Assembly (NCBI GenBank): GCA_017302635.1
Contig: JAFLCX010000001.1
Coordinates: 372,001-436,000 of the forward strand
DNA: 64,000 nt
Direction of reading: 5' to 3'
From: Hyphomicrobiales bacterium
Lineage (GTDB): Bacteria; Pseudomonadota; Alphaproteobacteria; Rhizobiales; Beijerinckiaceae
In this document: one piece after another, positions 34,259-44,355 of the stretch
Position numbering within the stretch: position 1 is the stretch's first letter
Layout: every line of letters begins with the position of its first letter
Position numbers and translations under genes: made by a program
Notes under the pieces: generated by a model
What the model saw: the letters and a program-made list of their open reading frames with translations, nothing else
Told to the model about the DNA's origin: nothing
Database searches by the model: none

Positions 34259-34825
34259 TCACCCATGAGAGGAGTGCTGGGGGCGAGCGGGGAAATGGGT
34301 TTCCGCATGGCCGGTGAGAACGGCAATGCATCTCAGTCCGATCGCGACGGATTGAAGCAGCAGGAGCACGGCCATGATCGGGATCAGGCTCTTGAGCCAT
34401 TGGACGAAGGGTACGCCACCGAGCGCCATCGGCCCCTCGCTGATGCGCCACGAATTCAGGGCATAGCCCCAGCTCGCCCAGATCACGAGCGCGCAGAACG
34501 GCAGGACGGCGATCAGAATGCCGACAAGGTCGGTCAGTGCTTTCCGTCTGGCCGACCAGCCGCCGTAGAGAACATCCACGCGCACGTGCTGGTCGACGAG
34601 AAACGTATAGCCCACCGCCAGCATGAACAACGAGGCATGGGCGTAGATGACACTCTCCTGCGCCCACACATAGCTCATGCTGTAGACATAGCGCAGCACG
34701 ACTACCCCGAACTGCACCAGCACGACGGCAAGGGCGAGCCACATGGCGGCTCGCCCGATGCCGCGGGTGGCGGCGTCTATCGCGTCTGCGATCCGAAGCC
34801 CCACCCGGATCATGTTCAGCCCCAC
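34259..34825 (-). CDS. TRAP transporter small permease, DctQ type
   Basis: 188 aa with four hydrophobic segments, typical of DctQ. RVDVLYGGWSARRKALTDLVGILI (shown in part) is the conserved loop. It overlaps the binding-protein stop by 10 bp from ATG 34825; a second ATG at 34813 (MIRVGLRIAD) gives no overlap and may be the real start. It bridges the binding protein and DctM. Confidence 0.9.
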   Translation of the reverse strand: MGLNMIRVGLRIADAIDAATRGIGRAAMWLALAVVLVQFGVVVLRYVYSMSYVWAQESVIYAHASLFMLAVGYTFLVDQHVRVDVLYGGWSARRKALTDLVGILIAVLPFCALVIWASWGYALNSWRISEGPMALGGVPFVQWLKSLIPIMAVLLLLQSVAIGLRCIAVLTGHAETHFPARPQHSSHG

Positions 34826-35913
34826 TTGATCGGCAAGGTGCGGGCGTTGAAATTCGCCGCGTAGGACTGGAGCATGTAGGCTTGGCTGCGATTGCGGAAC
34901 TCGGCGTAGCTGTCCGCGATCTTCTTGACCATCGGGTCCTGATGAGCCCGAAACTCGGCCAGCATCTCACCGGCGGAATTGCCGAGCGCGATCAGGATAT
35001 CGCGCGGCACTTCCAGCGGTTTCACACCGTTGTTGGCCACAAGCTGCGCCAGCGCAATCGGATGGCGTGCATCGTATTCCGTGGTCGTCTCTTCCGCGAC
35101 AGACATGCAGGCGAAACGCACGGCCGCTTTCAGGTCGTCGGGCAGCGCGTTCCATTTGCCAAGATTGATGCCGATTTCCTCGGCAGAGGAAGGTTCCTGC
35201 ACGCCGGGGTAATAATAGTTCTTGGTCACCTGATGCAGACCCAACGGCGCATCGGAGAACGGGCCGAGGAATTCCGCAGCGTCGATCGTGCCGGACTGCA
35301 GGGCTGCGAAAATCTCGCCAGCCGGCAGCGTCACGACGGACGCTCCGGCGCGCCGGAACATCTCGCCGCCGAGACCGGCAGTGCGGAATCGGACACCACG
35401 GAAATCTTCAATCGATTTCAGTTCTTTGCGGAACCAGCCGAACCATTGCGGGCCGGAATTGCCCGTGTTGAACGGCTTCACGCCGAAGCGCGCATACATC
35501 TCGTCATAGAGCGCCTGCCCGCCACCATGCATCATCCAGGCCTGCTGTTCATAGACTGTCATACCGAAGGGAAACGAGCCGAAAAACCCGATGCCTGGCG
35601 ATTTCGAAATCCAGAAGGAAGGAACGCCGTGATAGAGATCAGCCGTGCCCGCTGCCACGGCATCGAATGCGCCGGGAGCCGGCACGATCTCGCCCGCCGA
35701 AAACAGCCGCACCGAGATCCGTCCGCCCGTCACGGCGGTAATCCGATCGGCGGTGCGCTGGGCTGCGACACCCGGACCAGGAAGATTGCGCGGCCATAGT
35801 GTCACCATGCGCCACTCGATCCGGTTCTGCGACAAGGCTGGAGCCGCGAGCGTCGCGGCGCCGACCGCAGCGGTCCCGGCGGAGGCTGCTTTTAGAAAAT
35901 CACGTCTCTTCAT
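34816..35913 (-). CDS. TRAP transporter substrate-binding protein, DctP type
   Basis: 365 aa with a Tat signal peptide (MKRRDFLKAASAGTAAVGAA). The mature part has WRMVTLWPRNLPGPGVAAQRTADRITAVTGGR (in part), FPFGMTVYEQQAWMMHGGG and GTIDAAEFLGPFSDAPLGLH, as in DctP proteins of the mannitol/2-oxoacid-like group. The Arg that salt-bridges a carboxylate in TRAP binding proteins probably lies in FRGVRFRTAGLGGEM. It follows hutU by 57 bp. Histidine, urocanate or a related imidazole acid is the likely ligand by context. Confidence 0.9.
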   Translation of the reverse strand: MKRRDFLKAASAGTAAVGAATLAAPALSQNRIEWRMVTLWPRNLPGPGVAAQRTADRITAVTGGRISVRLFSAGEIVPAPGAFDAVAAGTADLYHGVPSFWISKSPGIGFFGSFPFGMTVYEQQAWMMHGGGQALYDEMYARFGVKPFNTGNSGPQWFGWFRKELKSIEDFRGVRFRTAGLGGEMFRRAGASVVTLPAGEIFAALQSGTIDAAEFLGPFSDAPLGLHQVTKNYYYPGVQEPSSAEEIGINLGKWNALPDDLKAAVRFACMSVAEETTTEYDARHPIALAQLVANNGVKPLEVPRDILIALGNSAGEMLAEFRAHQDPMVKKIADSYAEFRNRSQAYMLQSYAANFNARTLPIKWG

Positions 35914-35970
35914 GTCTTCCTCCTGAGGTTATTGGACATCAACATCACGAAGTCGCCCTCGTACCAATCT

Positions 35971-37647
35971 TCACGTTCCGATCCCGAGCGCCGGAAGTTT
36001 CAGCCCCCGCTCGCGGGCACATTCCTGAGCGATCGGATAGCCTGCATCGGCATGGCGCATGACTCCCGTGCCGGGGTCATTCCAGAGCACGCGCTCGAGC
36101 CGCTTTGCGGCCTCGGGCGTTCCATCCGCGACGATCACGACACCGGAATGCTGCGAGTAGCCCATCCCGACACCGCCTCCGTGATGCAGACTGACCCAAG
36201 ATGCGCCCGAGGCGGTGTTGAGCAGCGCATTGAGCAGCGGCCAATCCGAGACGGCATCCGAGCCGTCCATCATCGCTTCCGTCTCGCGATTGGGCGAGGC
36301 CACCGAGCCGGAATCAAGATGATCGCGGCCGATCACGATCGGGGCCTTCACTTCGCCCCGGGCCACCATCTCGTTGAAAGCAAGGCCAAGCCTGTGGCGT
36401 TGGCCAAGTCCGACCCAGCAGATGCGCGCGGGCAAGCCCTGGAAGGCGATTCGGTCCTTCGCCATATCGAGCCAGTTATGGAGGTGCGGATCATCCGGAA
36501 TCAGCTCTTTCACGCGCTGATCCGTGCGATGGATATCCTCGGGATCACCCGAGAGCGCGGCCCAACGGAACGGGCCAATGCCGCGGCAGAAGAGCGGGCG
36601 GATATAGGCCGGCACGAAGCCAGGAAAATCGAACGCGTCAGTCACGCCCATATCCTGCGCCATCTGGCGGATGTTGTTCCCGTAATCGAGGGTCGGCACG
36701 CCCATCCTCTGGAAAGCGAGCATCGCCCTCACCTGCTCCGCCATCGACAGCTTCGCGGCCTGCTGCACGGAAGCGGGGTCGCGCTCACGCTTCTCTTCCC
36801 ATTCGGCAAGCCTCCAGCCTGCCGGGAGATAGCCGTTCAGGGGATCGTGGGCCGAGGTCTGGTCGGTGACGACATCCGGCCGGATACCCCGGCGAACCAA
36901 GTCCGGAAAGACCTCTGCCGCATTGCCGAGCACGCCGACAGAGATCGGTTTGCCCGATTTGTGGCTCTTCTCGATCATCGCGAGCGCTTCATCGACGCTT
37001 CCAGCCTGCGCGTCGAGATAGCGCGTCCTGAGGCGAAACTCGATGGATGACGGGCGGCACTCGACGGCGATCATCGAGGCGCCGGCCATGGTCGCGGCGA
37101 GCGGCTGAGCGCCGCCCATACCACCCAATCCACCGGTGAGGATCCACTTGCCCTTGAGGCTACCGCCGAAATGCTTGCGGCCAACCTCCGCAAAGGTCTC
37201 GTATGTCCCCTGAACGATGCCCTGCGTGCCGATGTAGATCCATGAGCCTGCTGTCATTTGACCATACATCATCAGCCCGATCTGATCGAGCTTGTGGAAA
37301 TGTTCCCATGTCGCCCAGCCCGGCACGAGATTGGAATTCGCGATGAGGACGCGCGGCGCATCCGTGTGCGTGCGAAACACCCCGACTGGTTTACCGGATT
37401 GCACCAGCAGCGTTTCATCCGGCTCGAGCCCTCGCAAGGTCGCAACGATCCTATCGAAGCTGTCCCAGTCGCGCGCCGCGCGGCCAATACCACCGTAAAC
37501 GACAAGCGCCTCGGGCTTTTCAGCAACTTCCGGGTCGAGATTGTTCATCAGCATGCGCAAGGCCGCCTCGGCACCCCAGGTCTTGCAGCTCAGCTCCGGC
37601 CCACGCGGCGCACGGATGATGCGGGAATTATCGATGCGGTTATTCAT
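35971..37647 (-). CDS. hutU: urocanate hydratase
   Basis: 558 aa, the standard length. The sequence has NAD-binding [53 protein letters not shown] and the C-terminal [22 protein letters not shown] segment. It converts urocanate to 4-imidazolone-5-propionate, the second step of histidine breakdown. ATG overlaps the hutG stop by 4 bp. Confidence 0.97.
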   Translation of the reverse strand: MNNRIDNSRIIRAPRGPELSCKTWGAEAALRMLMNNLDPEVAEKPEALVVYGGIGRAARDWDSFDRIVATLRGLEPDETLLVQSGKPVGVFRTHTDAPRVLIANSNLVPGWATWEHFHKLDQIGLMMYGQMTAGSWIYIGTQGIVQGTYETFAEVGRKHFGGSLKGKWILTGGLGGMGGAQPLAATMAGASMIAVECRPSSIEFRLRTRYLDAQAGSVDEALAMIEKSHKSGKPISVGVLGNAAEVFPDLVRRGIRPDVVTDQTSAHDPLNGYLPAGWRLAEWEEKRERDPASVQQAAKLSMAEQVRAMLAFQRMGVPTLDYGNNIRQMAQDMGVTDAFDFPGFVPAYIRPLFCRGIGPFRWAALSGDPEDIHRTDQRVKELIPDDPHLHNWLDMAKDRIAFQGLPARICWVGLGQRHRLGLAFNEMVARGEVKAPIVIGRDHLDSGSVASPNRETEAMMDGSDAVSDWPLLNALLNTASGASWVSLHHGGGVGMGYSQHSGVVIVADGTPEAAKRLERVLWNDPGTGVMRHADAGYPIAQECARERGLKLPALGIGT

Positions 37648-38441
37648 GGGAGCGACTCCGCTGAGGCAAGTGATGCGGCAATGATCGTTTCAAGCGCCTG
37701 CTGAAGAGGCTGTGCGACATGCGGCGCGAAGGTCCAGGGTGGCTCTTCCGCGGCGAGATAGCCGGCCAGCGAAAGTTCCATCTGGATGGCATGAACCCTG
37801 TCTGCCGGCCGACCATAGAACCGCGTGATCCAGCCACCCTTGAATCGCCCGTTGCTGACATGGGTGAGGCCCGTTCCGGCCATAGCCTGTTCTGCCGCAG
37901 TCTGAATGCCCGGCGCGCAGGATGCCCCGCCATTCGTGCCGAGATTGAGCATCGGAAGTTCACCCTCGAACAGGCGCGCAATGCGTGACTTGATCGAATG
38001 GCAATCCCACAGAAGGCAGAAGCCGTGTCTTTGCTTCACACGCGCGATCTCGCCCGCGAGCGCATCATGGTAAGGCTGGAAATAGCGCGCCCGGCGCCTC
38101 GCGACCTCGTCCGCATCCGGCGGCACCTGCCAGATCGGCGTGCCGTCGAAGGTTGTCATCGGCACCAGTTCGGTGGTCGCCTGCCCGGGATAAAGCGATA
38201 CACCGGACGGATCGCGATTGAGATCAATGACATAGCGGGAGAGTTTCGCCTCGATCACGGACGGCCGGAATCGCTCCTCGACCGGCCGGTAAAGCGCTCG
38301 CATATGCCAGTCCGTATCCCCGACCAGACGGCCGCGATCGGTCAGTGCAGCGTCGATCTCCCGAGGCAGACCCGTACCGGGATGCGGCATCGACAAGATC
38401 AGCGGCGAATCCCCTGAGGTGAGCGAGAAAATCTCTGTCAT
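37644..38441 (-). CDS. hutG: N-formylglutamate deformylase
   Basis: 265 aa. Family landmarks: [58 protein letters not shown] and [11 protein letters not shown]. It hydrolyses N-formylglutamate to glutamate and formate, the last step of the hutF/hutG route. ATGA overlaps with both neighbours make it translationally coupled to hutH and hutU. Confidence 0.95.
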   Translation of the reverse strand: MTEIFSLTSGDSPLILSMPHPGTGLPREIDAALTDRGRLVGDTDWHMRALYRPVEERFRPSVIEAKLSRYVIDLNRDPSGVSLYPGQATTELVPMTTFDGTPIWQVPPDADEVARRRARYFQPYHDALAGEIARVKQRHGFCLLWDCHSIKSRIARLFEGELPMLNLGTNGGASCAPGIQTAAEQAMAGTGLTHVSNGRFKGGWITRFYGRPADRVHAIQMELSLAGYLAAEEPPWTFAPHVAQPLQQALETIIAASLASAESLP

Positions 38442-40030
38442 ACAGTCTCCCCCGGAAGAGAGACGAGACCGGCAGCCCTCACGATTGTCCCGTCCGCCAC
38501 CAATTTGGCGGCCACGGCGAGATCATCCGCCATATACCGATCCGCTTCCAGCATGGGGATCTTGGTGCGCAGGCGCGCGATCACCTGCTCCAAAGCCGCA
38601 CCTGTGTTGAGGTGCGGCAAAGGATGCCGGACATTGGCCAAGGCCTCGAGGCCCCAACCCTGCTTCCTCAGATCGATCCCCTGCGCCGAGCAGAGCAATT
38701 CGATGCCCAGAATGGAGGCGAGATTGCGGTTCATCTCGTGCAGCCGCCGCGCGCCATGCGCCGCCATCGAGACATGATCTTCCTGATTGGCGCTGGTGGG
38801 CGTCGAGTCGATCGATGCCGGCGTAGCCCTTTGCTTGTTCTCGGCAAAGAGCGCAGCAGCGGTGACCTCCGCAATCATGAAGCCGGAATTCAGGCCCGGC
38901 TCCGGAGTCAGGAAGGGCGGAAGTCCGAAATTGAGCGCCGGGTCTACCAGCGTGGCGATCCGGCGTTCGGCGATGGCACCGATCTCGCTGATGGCAATTG
39001 CGAGTTGATCAGCCGCGAAGGCGACCGGCTCGGCATGAAAGTTGCCACCGGAGAGAATCTCGCCGGTCTCGACAATGACCAGCGGGTTATCGGTCGCGGC
39101 GTTCGCCTCGATCACGAGAGTCCGGAGCGCCTGTTCCATGAGATCGAGCGCGGCACCCGTCACCTGAGGCTGGCAGCGCAGGCAATAGGGATCCTGCACG
39201 CGCTCATCACCCTCCCGGTGCGCATCTCGGATCGTGCTGCCATCCAGCAAGGTCATGAGGGCCTTTGCGGCCTTGATCTGCCCTGGCAGCCCGCGCAAAG
39301 CCTGAATTTCCGGCCGGAAGGGCGTTGTGGATGCCATCGCGGCATCGACCGAGAGCGCCCCTGTCGCGAGAGAAGTCATGGCCAACTGATAAGCCTGCAA
39401 GGCGCCCGCAAGAGCCTGTGCCGTCGAGAACTGGGTGCCGTTGATGAGCGCGAGCCCCTCCTTCGGGCCCAGCACGATGGGTTCGAGCCCGGCCATCGCC
39501 AAGGCCCTGCCACCGGGCAGATTCTGGCCGCCAAACTCGGCCTGCCCCTCCCCGATCATGGCAGCGGCGAGATGCGCGAGCGGCGCCAGATCGCCCGACG
39601 CTCCGACCGATCCCTGCGCCGGAACGACGGGCGTGACCCCCGCCGCCAGCATGCCTTCAATCAGCGCGATCACCTCGGGACGGACGCCGGAAGCCCCGCG
39701 CCCGAGCGAGACGAGCTTGAGCGCCATCATCAGGCGCACGATGTCGCGCGGCGTCGCCTCGCCCACGCCACAGCAATGGGACAGGATGAGATTGCGCTGA
39801 AGAGTGGCCGTGTCGCCGGGCTTGATCCGCTTCGAGGCGAGCTTTCCAAACCCCGTATTCACGCCATAGACCGGGGTGTCGCCAGCGGCTGCGCGCAGGA
39901 TGACCGCATTCGCGGCCGCGACGCGCGGGAGCGCCGAAGATGCCAGCTTGGCCGGCGCGCCGGCCAGGATCGCGACAATCTCTTCCAGCCCTACCGAACC
40001 GGGCGTGAGCGTCACGGGATGGCTCGTCAT
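38438..40030 (-). CDS. hutH: histidine ammonia-lyase
   Basis: 530 aa from ATG 40030 (MTSHPVTL), overlapping the hutI stop. The MIO prosthetic group is formed by Ala144-Ser145-Gly146 in [11 protein letters not shown], Tyr55 is in the [10 protein letters not shown] segment, and the C-terminal [16 protein letters not shown] region ([18 protein letters not shown]) is present. It deaminates L-histidine to urocanate, the first step of the pathway. Confidence 0.97.
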   Translation of the reverse strand: MTSHPVTLTPGSVGLEEIVAILAGAPAKLASSALPRVAAANAVILRAAAGDTPVYGVNTGFGKLASKRIKPGDTATLQRNLILSHCCGVGEATPRDIVRLMMALKLVSLGRGASGVRPEVIALIEGMLAAGVTPVVPAQGSVGASGDLAPLAHLAAAMIGEGQAEFGGQNLPGGRALAMAGLEPIVLGPKEGLALINGTQFSTAQALAGALQAYQLAMTSLATGALSVDAAMASTTPFRPEIQALRGLPGQIKAAKALMTLLDGSTIRDAHREGDERVQDPYCLRCQPQVTGAALDLMEQALRTLVIEANAATDNPLVIVETGEILSGGNFHAEPVAFAADQLAIAISEIGAIAERRIATLVDPALNFGLPPFLTPEPGLNSGFMIAEVTAAALFAENKQRATPASIDSTPTSANQEDHVSMAAHGARRLHEMNRNLASILGIELLCSAQGIDLRKQGWGLEALANVRHPLPHLNTGAALEQVIARLRTKIPMLEADRYMADDLAVAAKLVADGTIVRAAGLVSLPGETV

Positions 40031-41229
40031 TTTCCACTCCAGAAGCGCCGCCATAGCGGGTTGAAGCCGATGCGATAGACAAGCTCAGCCGGGTGTTCGA
40101 TGTCCCAGATGCACAGATCAGCCCGCTTGCCCGCAGCCAGGATACCGATTTCGCTCAGTCCCAGAGCCTGCGCCGCGTGACGGGTGACGCCCAGCAGACA
40201 CTCCTCGACCTTCATACGAAACAGGGTCGCACCCATATTCATCGTGAGTAGCAGCGAGGTCATCGGCGACGAGCCTGGATTGCAATCTGTCGCCAGTGCC
40301 ATCGCAACACCGTGCTGGCGGAAAAGTTCAATCGGCGGCTTCTGGGTCTCGCGAATGAAGTAGAACGCCCCCGGCAGCAGCACGGCGACGGTGCCTGCCT
40401 CAGCCATCGCCTTCACGCCGGCTTCATCGGTGTATTCGGCATGATCGACCGACAAAGCGCCGTGCCTCGCGGCGAGTGCAGCACCATTGAGGTTGGACAG
40501 CTGATCGCCATGAAGCTTGACCGGCAGACCGAGATGTCGGGCGACAGCAAAGACCCGCTCGACCTGTTCGGGCGAGAAGGCGATACCCTCGCAGAAAGCA
40601 TCCACGGCATCCGCCAGTTTCTCGGCGGCGATGGCGGGCAGCATGTCCTGGCAGACGAGTTCGATATAGGCGTCCTTGTCGCCATTGGCCTCGGGCGGCA
40701 TCGCATGCGCGCCGAGGAAGGTCGTGCGGACTGTGACGGGGTGCTCGCGCCCGATCCGGCGCGCAGCCCGGAGTTGCCGGGCCTCGGTCGCGGTTTCCAG
40801 CCCGTATCCGGATTTGATCTCGATGGTCGTGACACCTTCGGAAATCAGTGCCTCGAGGCGGGGTAAGGCTTGTGCGACAAGCTGGTCCTCGTCCGCTGCC
40901 CGCGTGGCGCGCACAGTGGAGAGAATACCGCCCCCTGCCCGCGCGATCTCTTCATAGGTCGCGCCGGTCAGCCGCATTTCGAACTCGGCGGCGCGATTGC
41001 CTGCATGGACGAGATGGGTATGGCAGTCGATGAGGCCGGGGGTCATCCAGCGGCCAGAGCAATCGATGGTCTCCTGCGCCTCGATGGCCGGCGCGTCATC
41101 CCTTGCGCCCGCATAAACGATGGTCTGGCCTCGGGTTGCGAGGATCGCATGCTCCACCACGCCGATGCCGTTCTTTGACGGGTCCATCGTGGCGAGCCGG
41201 ACATGGGTGAACAGCCTCTCGGCTTTCAT
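40027..41229 (-). CDS. hutI: imidazolonepropionase
   Basis: 400 aa from ATG 41229 ([10 protein letters not shown]) with GGAGG five to six nt upstream; a longer frame to 41277 runs through the operator and is unlikely. Amidohydrolase metal motif [18 protein letters not shown] near residue 63, [19 protein letters not shown] and SVDHAEYTD are as in HutI. It opens imidazolonepropionate to formimidoylglutamate. First gene of the leftward hutIHGU run. Confidence 0.96.
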   Translation of the reverse strand: MKAERLFTHVRLATMDPSKNGIGVVEHAILATRGQTIVYAGARDDAPAIEAQETIDCSGRWMTPGLIDCHTHLVHAGNRAAEFEMRLTGATYEEIARAGGGILSTVRATRAADEDQLVAQALPRLEALISEGVTTIEIKSGYGLETATEARQLRAARRIGREHPVTVRTTFLGAHAMPPEANGDKDAYIELVCQDMLPAIAAEKLADAVDAFCEGIAFSPEQVERVFAVARHLGLPVKLHGDQLSNLNGAALAARHGALSVDHAEYTDEAGVKAMAEAGTVAVLLPGAFYFIRETQKPPIELFRQHGVAMALATDCNPGSSPMTSLLLTMNMGATLFRMKVEECLLGVTRHAAQALGLSEIGILAAGKRADLCIWDIEHPAELVYRIGFNPLWRRFWSGK

Positions 41230-41260
41230 GGTCACCTCCCTCGACGGCATGCAAGCAAAG

Positions 41261-41272
41261 TTGTATAGACAA
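41261..41272. promoter_or_regulatory. HutC-type operator
   Basis: TTGTATAGACAA, a TTGT-N4-ACAA dyad extended by AG/AG on either side, lies in the 93-bp divergent promoter between hutI (start 41229) and hutF (start 41323). HutC sites are known to be of this TGTATA-type dyad. A single site here could repress both transcripts. Confidence 0.7.
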
Positions 41273-41322
41273 GTCAAGCGCGCGACCGGCCGGGCTCGCG
41301 CCTAGCGATGGAGGAGCAGTTC

Positions 41323-42708
41323 ATGCCGTCCCAGCGAGTTCTACGTTTCGATCATGCGCTGACATCGGAGGGCTGGCGGCGCGATGTCGCTGTCACGATC
41401 GATCCGAGCGGCAGGATCACCGCGATGGCATCCGCTTCAAGCGAAGGCGAGCGCATTGCCGGCGCCGCGTTGCCCGGCCTGGCCAATGTCCATTCCCATG
41501 CCTTCCAGCGTGCAATGGCGGGCCTGACCGAGCGTGCCGGAACCGGCGATGACAATTTCTGGAGCTGGCGCGAGCTGATGTACCGCTTCCTCGCGCGCAT
41601 CTCGCCCGACGATGCCGAGGCGATCGCCGCGCTCGCTTATATCGAGATGCTCGAAAGCGGGTTTACGACTGTCACCGAATTTCATTACCTGCATCATCGG
41701 CCCGATGGCGGCTTCTATGACGATCCCGCGGAAATGAGCCATCGCCATGTGGCGGCAGCGGCGGATGTCGGGATCGGCATGACTCTACTGCCGGTTTTCT
41801 ACGCGCACGGGAATTTCGGCGGGCGCCCTCCCGATGCCGGGCAGCGGCGCTTCCTGTGCGATCCGGACAGTTTCGCCCGGCTGGTCCAATCGGCCGCGCG
41901 TCACGCGCCGCCGGGCAGGATCGGGATTGCACCGCATTCGCTGCGCGCGGTGACGCCGCAGGAGCTGGCCGTCGTCGACACCATCCTGACCGACGGGCCG
42001 CGTCACATCCATGTCTCGGAACAGACCCGCGAGGTCGAGGATTGCCTCGCGGCCCACGGCACGACCCCGATCCGCCTGCTCGCCAACTCGGTCGAGCTTT
42101 CGCCGCGCTGGTGCCTGATCCATTGTACCCATGCCAATCCACAGGAAATCGAGCTGATCGCGAGCGCAGGCGCAGTTGCCGGGCTTTGCCCGGTCACGGA
42201 GGCCAATCTCGGAGACGGGGTGTTTTCCGCACGCGACTTTCTCGATTGCGGTGGGCGTTTTGGTCTCGGTACGGATTCGAACATCCAGATCGGTGCGGCC
42301 GGTGAGTTGCGCCAGCTTGAATACAGCCAGCGTCTCCAGCATCGCGGGCGCAATGTTCTTGCGCCGCGTGGTCGGTCGACGGGCGAGCGGCTCTTTTTCG
42401 ACGCGCTGACAGGCGGCCGGCAAGCTGCCGGGATTGAGGCTGATCCGAGTGCGGGGAGTGGCGCCACGATGCTAGGTCTCCAAATCGGCCAATCGGCGGA
42501 TATCGTGGTGATCGGTCTTGATGGGCCGGAATTCACGGCGGCCATGCCGGAGCAGTTTCTCGATATCTGGATATTCGCATCGCCCGCCAATCCGGTTCGC
42601 GACGTATTTGCTGCCGGTCGACACGTCGTCTCGGAAGGGCGGCATCGGCAACGTCCCGCCGTTGAGCGAGCCTATCGCGCGGCATTGTCCCGGATTGTCG
42701 CAGATTGA
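41323..42708 (+). CDS. hutF: formimidoylglutamate deiminase
   Basis: 461 aa from ATG 41323, with GGAGGAG 6 nt upstream; the frame's first ATG at 41308 overlaps that ribosome site. Amidohydrolase motifs: ANVHSHAFQRAMAG, PHSLRAVTPQEL, HVSEQTREVEDCL, LIHCTHANPQEI and FGLGTDSNIQIG. It deiminates formimidoylglutamate to N-formylglutamate, which hutG then hydrolyses, so the organism uses the five-step hut route. Divergent from hutI across the HutC-type site. Confidence 0.95.
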   Translation: MPSQRVLRFDHALTSEGWRRDVAVTIDPSGRITAMASASSEGERIAGAALPGLANVHSHAFQRAMAGLTERAGTGDDNFWSWRELMYRFLARISPDDAEAIAALAYIEMLESGFTTVTEFHYLHHRPDGGFYDDPAEMSHRHVAAAADVGIGMTLLPVFYAHGNFGGRPPDAGQRRFLCDPDSFARLVQSAARHAPPGRIGIAPHSLRAVTPQELAVVDTILTDGPRHIHVSEQTREVEDCLAAHGTTPIRLLANSVELSPRWCLIHCTHANPQEIELIASAGAVAGLCPVTEANLGDGVFSARDFLDCGGRFGLGTDSNIQIGAAGELRQLEYSQRLQHRGRNVLAPRGRSTGERLFFDALTGGRQAAGIEADPSAGSGATMLGLQIGQSADIVVIGLDGPEFTAAMPEQFLDIWIFASPANPVRDVFAAGRHVVSEGRHRQRPAVERAYRAALSRIVAD

Positions 42709-42764
42709 TCAGAGGCGCGCTGGCATACTTCTCCAAGGCAAGCGCTTTACAGTTGAAAATGCTG

Positions 42765-43544
42765 TCATGGCCGTACGGCGGGCGCATCCATCGCCATGCC
42801 GGCGGAGCGTTGCATGAGATAGAGTTCGATCTCGATCAACTCGGGAGAACCGGGCGCGAAAGGTTCGGCACGCACACCAGTCAGGCAATTGCGCAAACGC
42901 CGCTGGAGCGACCCGACAGCCTGCCACTCCATCCGAAAAATGGGATACCCTGTGGGATGCCCTTGCGGAATCCGCGTTCCGCCGAGTGACTTGCCCCAGT
43001 TCTGATTGTGGCATTGCGCGCATGAGAGATTGAGCTGGCCGAAGCGCTGGTTGAAAAGCGCCTGCCCTCTCTCTCTGGCTGCCGCAAGACGCGGATCAGC
43101 TGTGGCCGCGATCGGCATTCCGCGCGACTGCAACGCGACAAGAGCCTGCAATGCGAGCAGAAGGGCGGATTCTCGTGGCGCGGCCTGCACGCCTTGACGC
43201 TCAGTCTGGCATTGCTGGATACGCCCGGCGAGATCGATCGGCCGGTTGCTCCCGGCATCAAAGGCGGGATAGCGCGCCGCAACGCCTGTCATGCTTGTTG
43301 CGACATCGTGATGGCACCCCTGGCAGGATTTCTTTCCCTGAGCCGGCGCACGCGACCAGAGCTGCTCACCCTCGCGGACCGAAAGCATGGCGGGGTTCGA
43401 GAAGTCGTCGCGCTGCATGGCCTGCACATCGGCGCCCATCATCTCGAAGCCGGACAGCCGATCATGCGCGGGGATATCCTGTGCATGCAAAGGCAGTACG
43501 GCCATTGCAAGCCCGAGCATCACGATCGAGACGAGAGGACGCAT
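42765..43544 (-). CDS. soxA: SoxA, diheme c-type cytochrome of the SoxAX complex
   Basis: 259 aa with a Sec signal peptide (VSIVMLGLAMAVLPLHAQ). Two haem sites: CQGCH (Cys74-His78) and CAQCH (Cys175-His179). Cys112 (QQCQTER) and Cys220 (LRNCLTGVRAEPF) match the thiolate haem ligands of diheme SoxA; Cys220 would be the active-site persulfide cysteine, and the tail GSPELIEIELYLMQRSAG is the family signature. In thiosulfate oxidation SoxAX joins thiosulfate to the SoxY cysteine. Last gene of iorA-iorB-soxX-soxY-soxZ-soxA, and tail-to-tail with hutF. Confidence 0.93.
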   Translation of the reverse strand: MRPLVSIVMLGLAMAVLPLHAQDIPAHDRLSGFEMMGADVQAMQRDDFSNPAMLSVREGEQLWSRAPAQGKKSCQGCHHDVATSMTGVAARYPAFDAGSNRPIDLAGRIQQCQTERQGVQAAPRESALLLALQALVALQSRGMPIAATADPRLAAARERGQALFNQRFGQLNLSCAQCHNQNWGKSLGGTRIPQGHPTGYPIFRMEWQAVGSLQRRLRNCLTGVRAEPFAPGSPELIEIELYLMQRSAGMAMDAPAVRP

Positions 43545-43549
43545 AAGGC

Positions 43550-43876
43550 CTAGTCCGTCACATTCATGATCGCCGTTTCCACGTGTCGGAAGCCGTTATC
43601 TCCGGTCCATATGAATGAGACAGGCCCTGTCTTTGTGGCAATGGTGGTGAAAGCAAGAAACGGATTGGCGGAAATCGACGGATGGAAATCGCAGGAGAAC
43701 ACTTCCACGCCGTCATAGTGACAGGAGACGTGCCGGATGATGTTGCGCGGAATTTCGCCGCCGGTTTCCGTTCGGCGAAACCCCGTCTCCATCGGATGCG
43801 CGATGATCGCTTTCAGCGTCACAATATCGCCCTTGCGAATGACGGAACGTGGAATGAGAACATTGGCTGTGGCCAT
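43550..43876 (-). CDS. soxZ: SoxZ, thiosulfate oxidation carrier complex subunit
   Basis: 108 aa from ATG 43876, with GGAGG 7 nt upstream; the ATG at 43882 is too close to that site. Typical SoxZ immunoglobulin-like sequence: RKGDIVTLKAIIAHPMETGFRR, then IIRHVSCHYDGVEVFSCDF and FIWTGDNGFRHVETA. It forms the periplasmic SoxYZ heterodimer with the SoxY encoded just upstream and has no signal of its own, being co-exported with SoxY as known for the family. Confidence 0.93.
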   Translation of the reverse strand: MATANVLIPRSVIRKGDIVTLKAIIAHPMETGFRRTETGGEIPRNIIRHVSCHYDGVEVFSCDFHPSISANPFLAFTTIATKTGPVSFIWTGDNGFRHVETAIMNVTD

Positions 43877-43878
43877 GT

Positions 43879-44355
43879 TCATTCCTCCGTGCAGGCGGCG
43901 ATGGTGACAATCACCTCGCGCGCATCGGACCAGAAACTGCCGTCAGAGAGCCGGGCCACCGCCGTGACATGTTGGGAGGTCGCGAGGCGCATCCGCGTGA
44001 TGACATGGGCACGTCCGGCTCGCGGGGTCAGATGAAACACCGCGACGCCGGGCAGCGGGTTTTTCTCGTTGAAAATTGCGATGTCCGTGACGAAATTTCC
44101 CGGCAGCATGGGATGATCCACGGCCACCTCGATCGAGACCGCATTGCCGTTCTCGACCAACGGCGCGATCTCGATCGCTACCTTGCCCGGCTTGGGCACG
44201 GCACCATCCGTAAAGGCCCGGATGGCGCGCTCCATATCGTCCGGCATCGCCTGTGCCGGCCGAACCGCAAGCAGCGTGCCCAACACCGCTCCGGCCAGGA
44301 TCACCGCTCGCCGGTCCGGCTCAGTCTCGCAGCGTCGAGAGATAGGCTGTGACAT
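43879..44355 (-). CDS. soxY: SoxY-family sulfur carrier with atypical C-terminal arm
   Basis: 158 aa from ATG 44355, overlapping the soxX end by 35 bp. Tat-like signal peptide (DRRAVILAGAVLGTLLAV ending near PAQA). The Ig-like body contains VAVDHPMLPGNFVTDIAIF, FHLTPRAGRAHVITRMRL and ARLSDGSFWSDAREVIVT. In classical SoxY the chain ends in a GGCGG swinging arm whose Cys carries the substrate; here it ends TIAACTEE. Cys155 is kept but all flanking glycines are lost. This may be a SoxY paralogue with a different partner or substrate. Confidence 0.88.
   Translation of the reverse strand: MSQPISRRCETEPDRRAVILAGAVLGTLLAVRPAQAMPDDMERAIRAFTDGAVPKPGKVAIEIAPLVENGNAVSIEVAVDHPMLPGNFVTDIAIFNEKNPLPGVAVFHLTPRAGRAHVITRMRLATSQHVTAVARLSDGSFWSDAREVIVTIAACTEE

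Noticed and set aside
38612..40078. 488-codon open frame antisense to hutH
   Set aside because: Arg/Gly-rich shadow of an unambiguous histidine ammonia-lyase.
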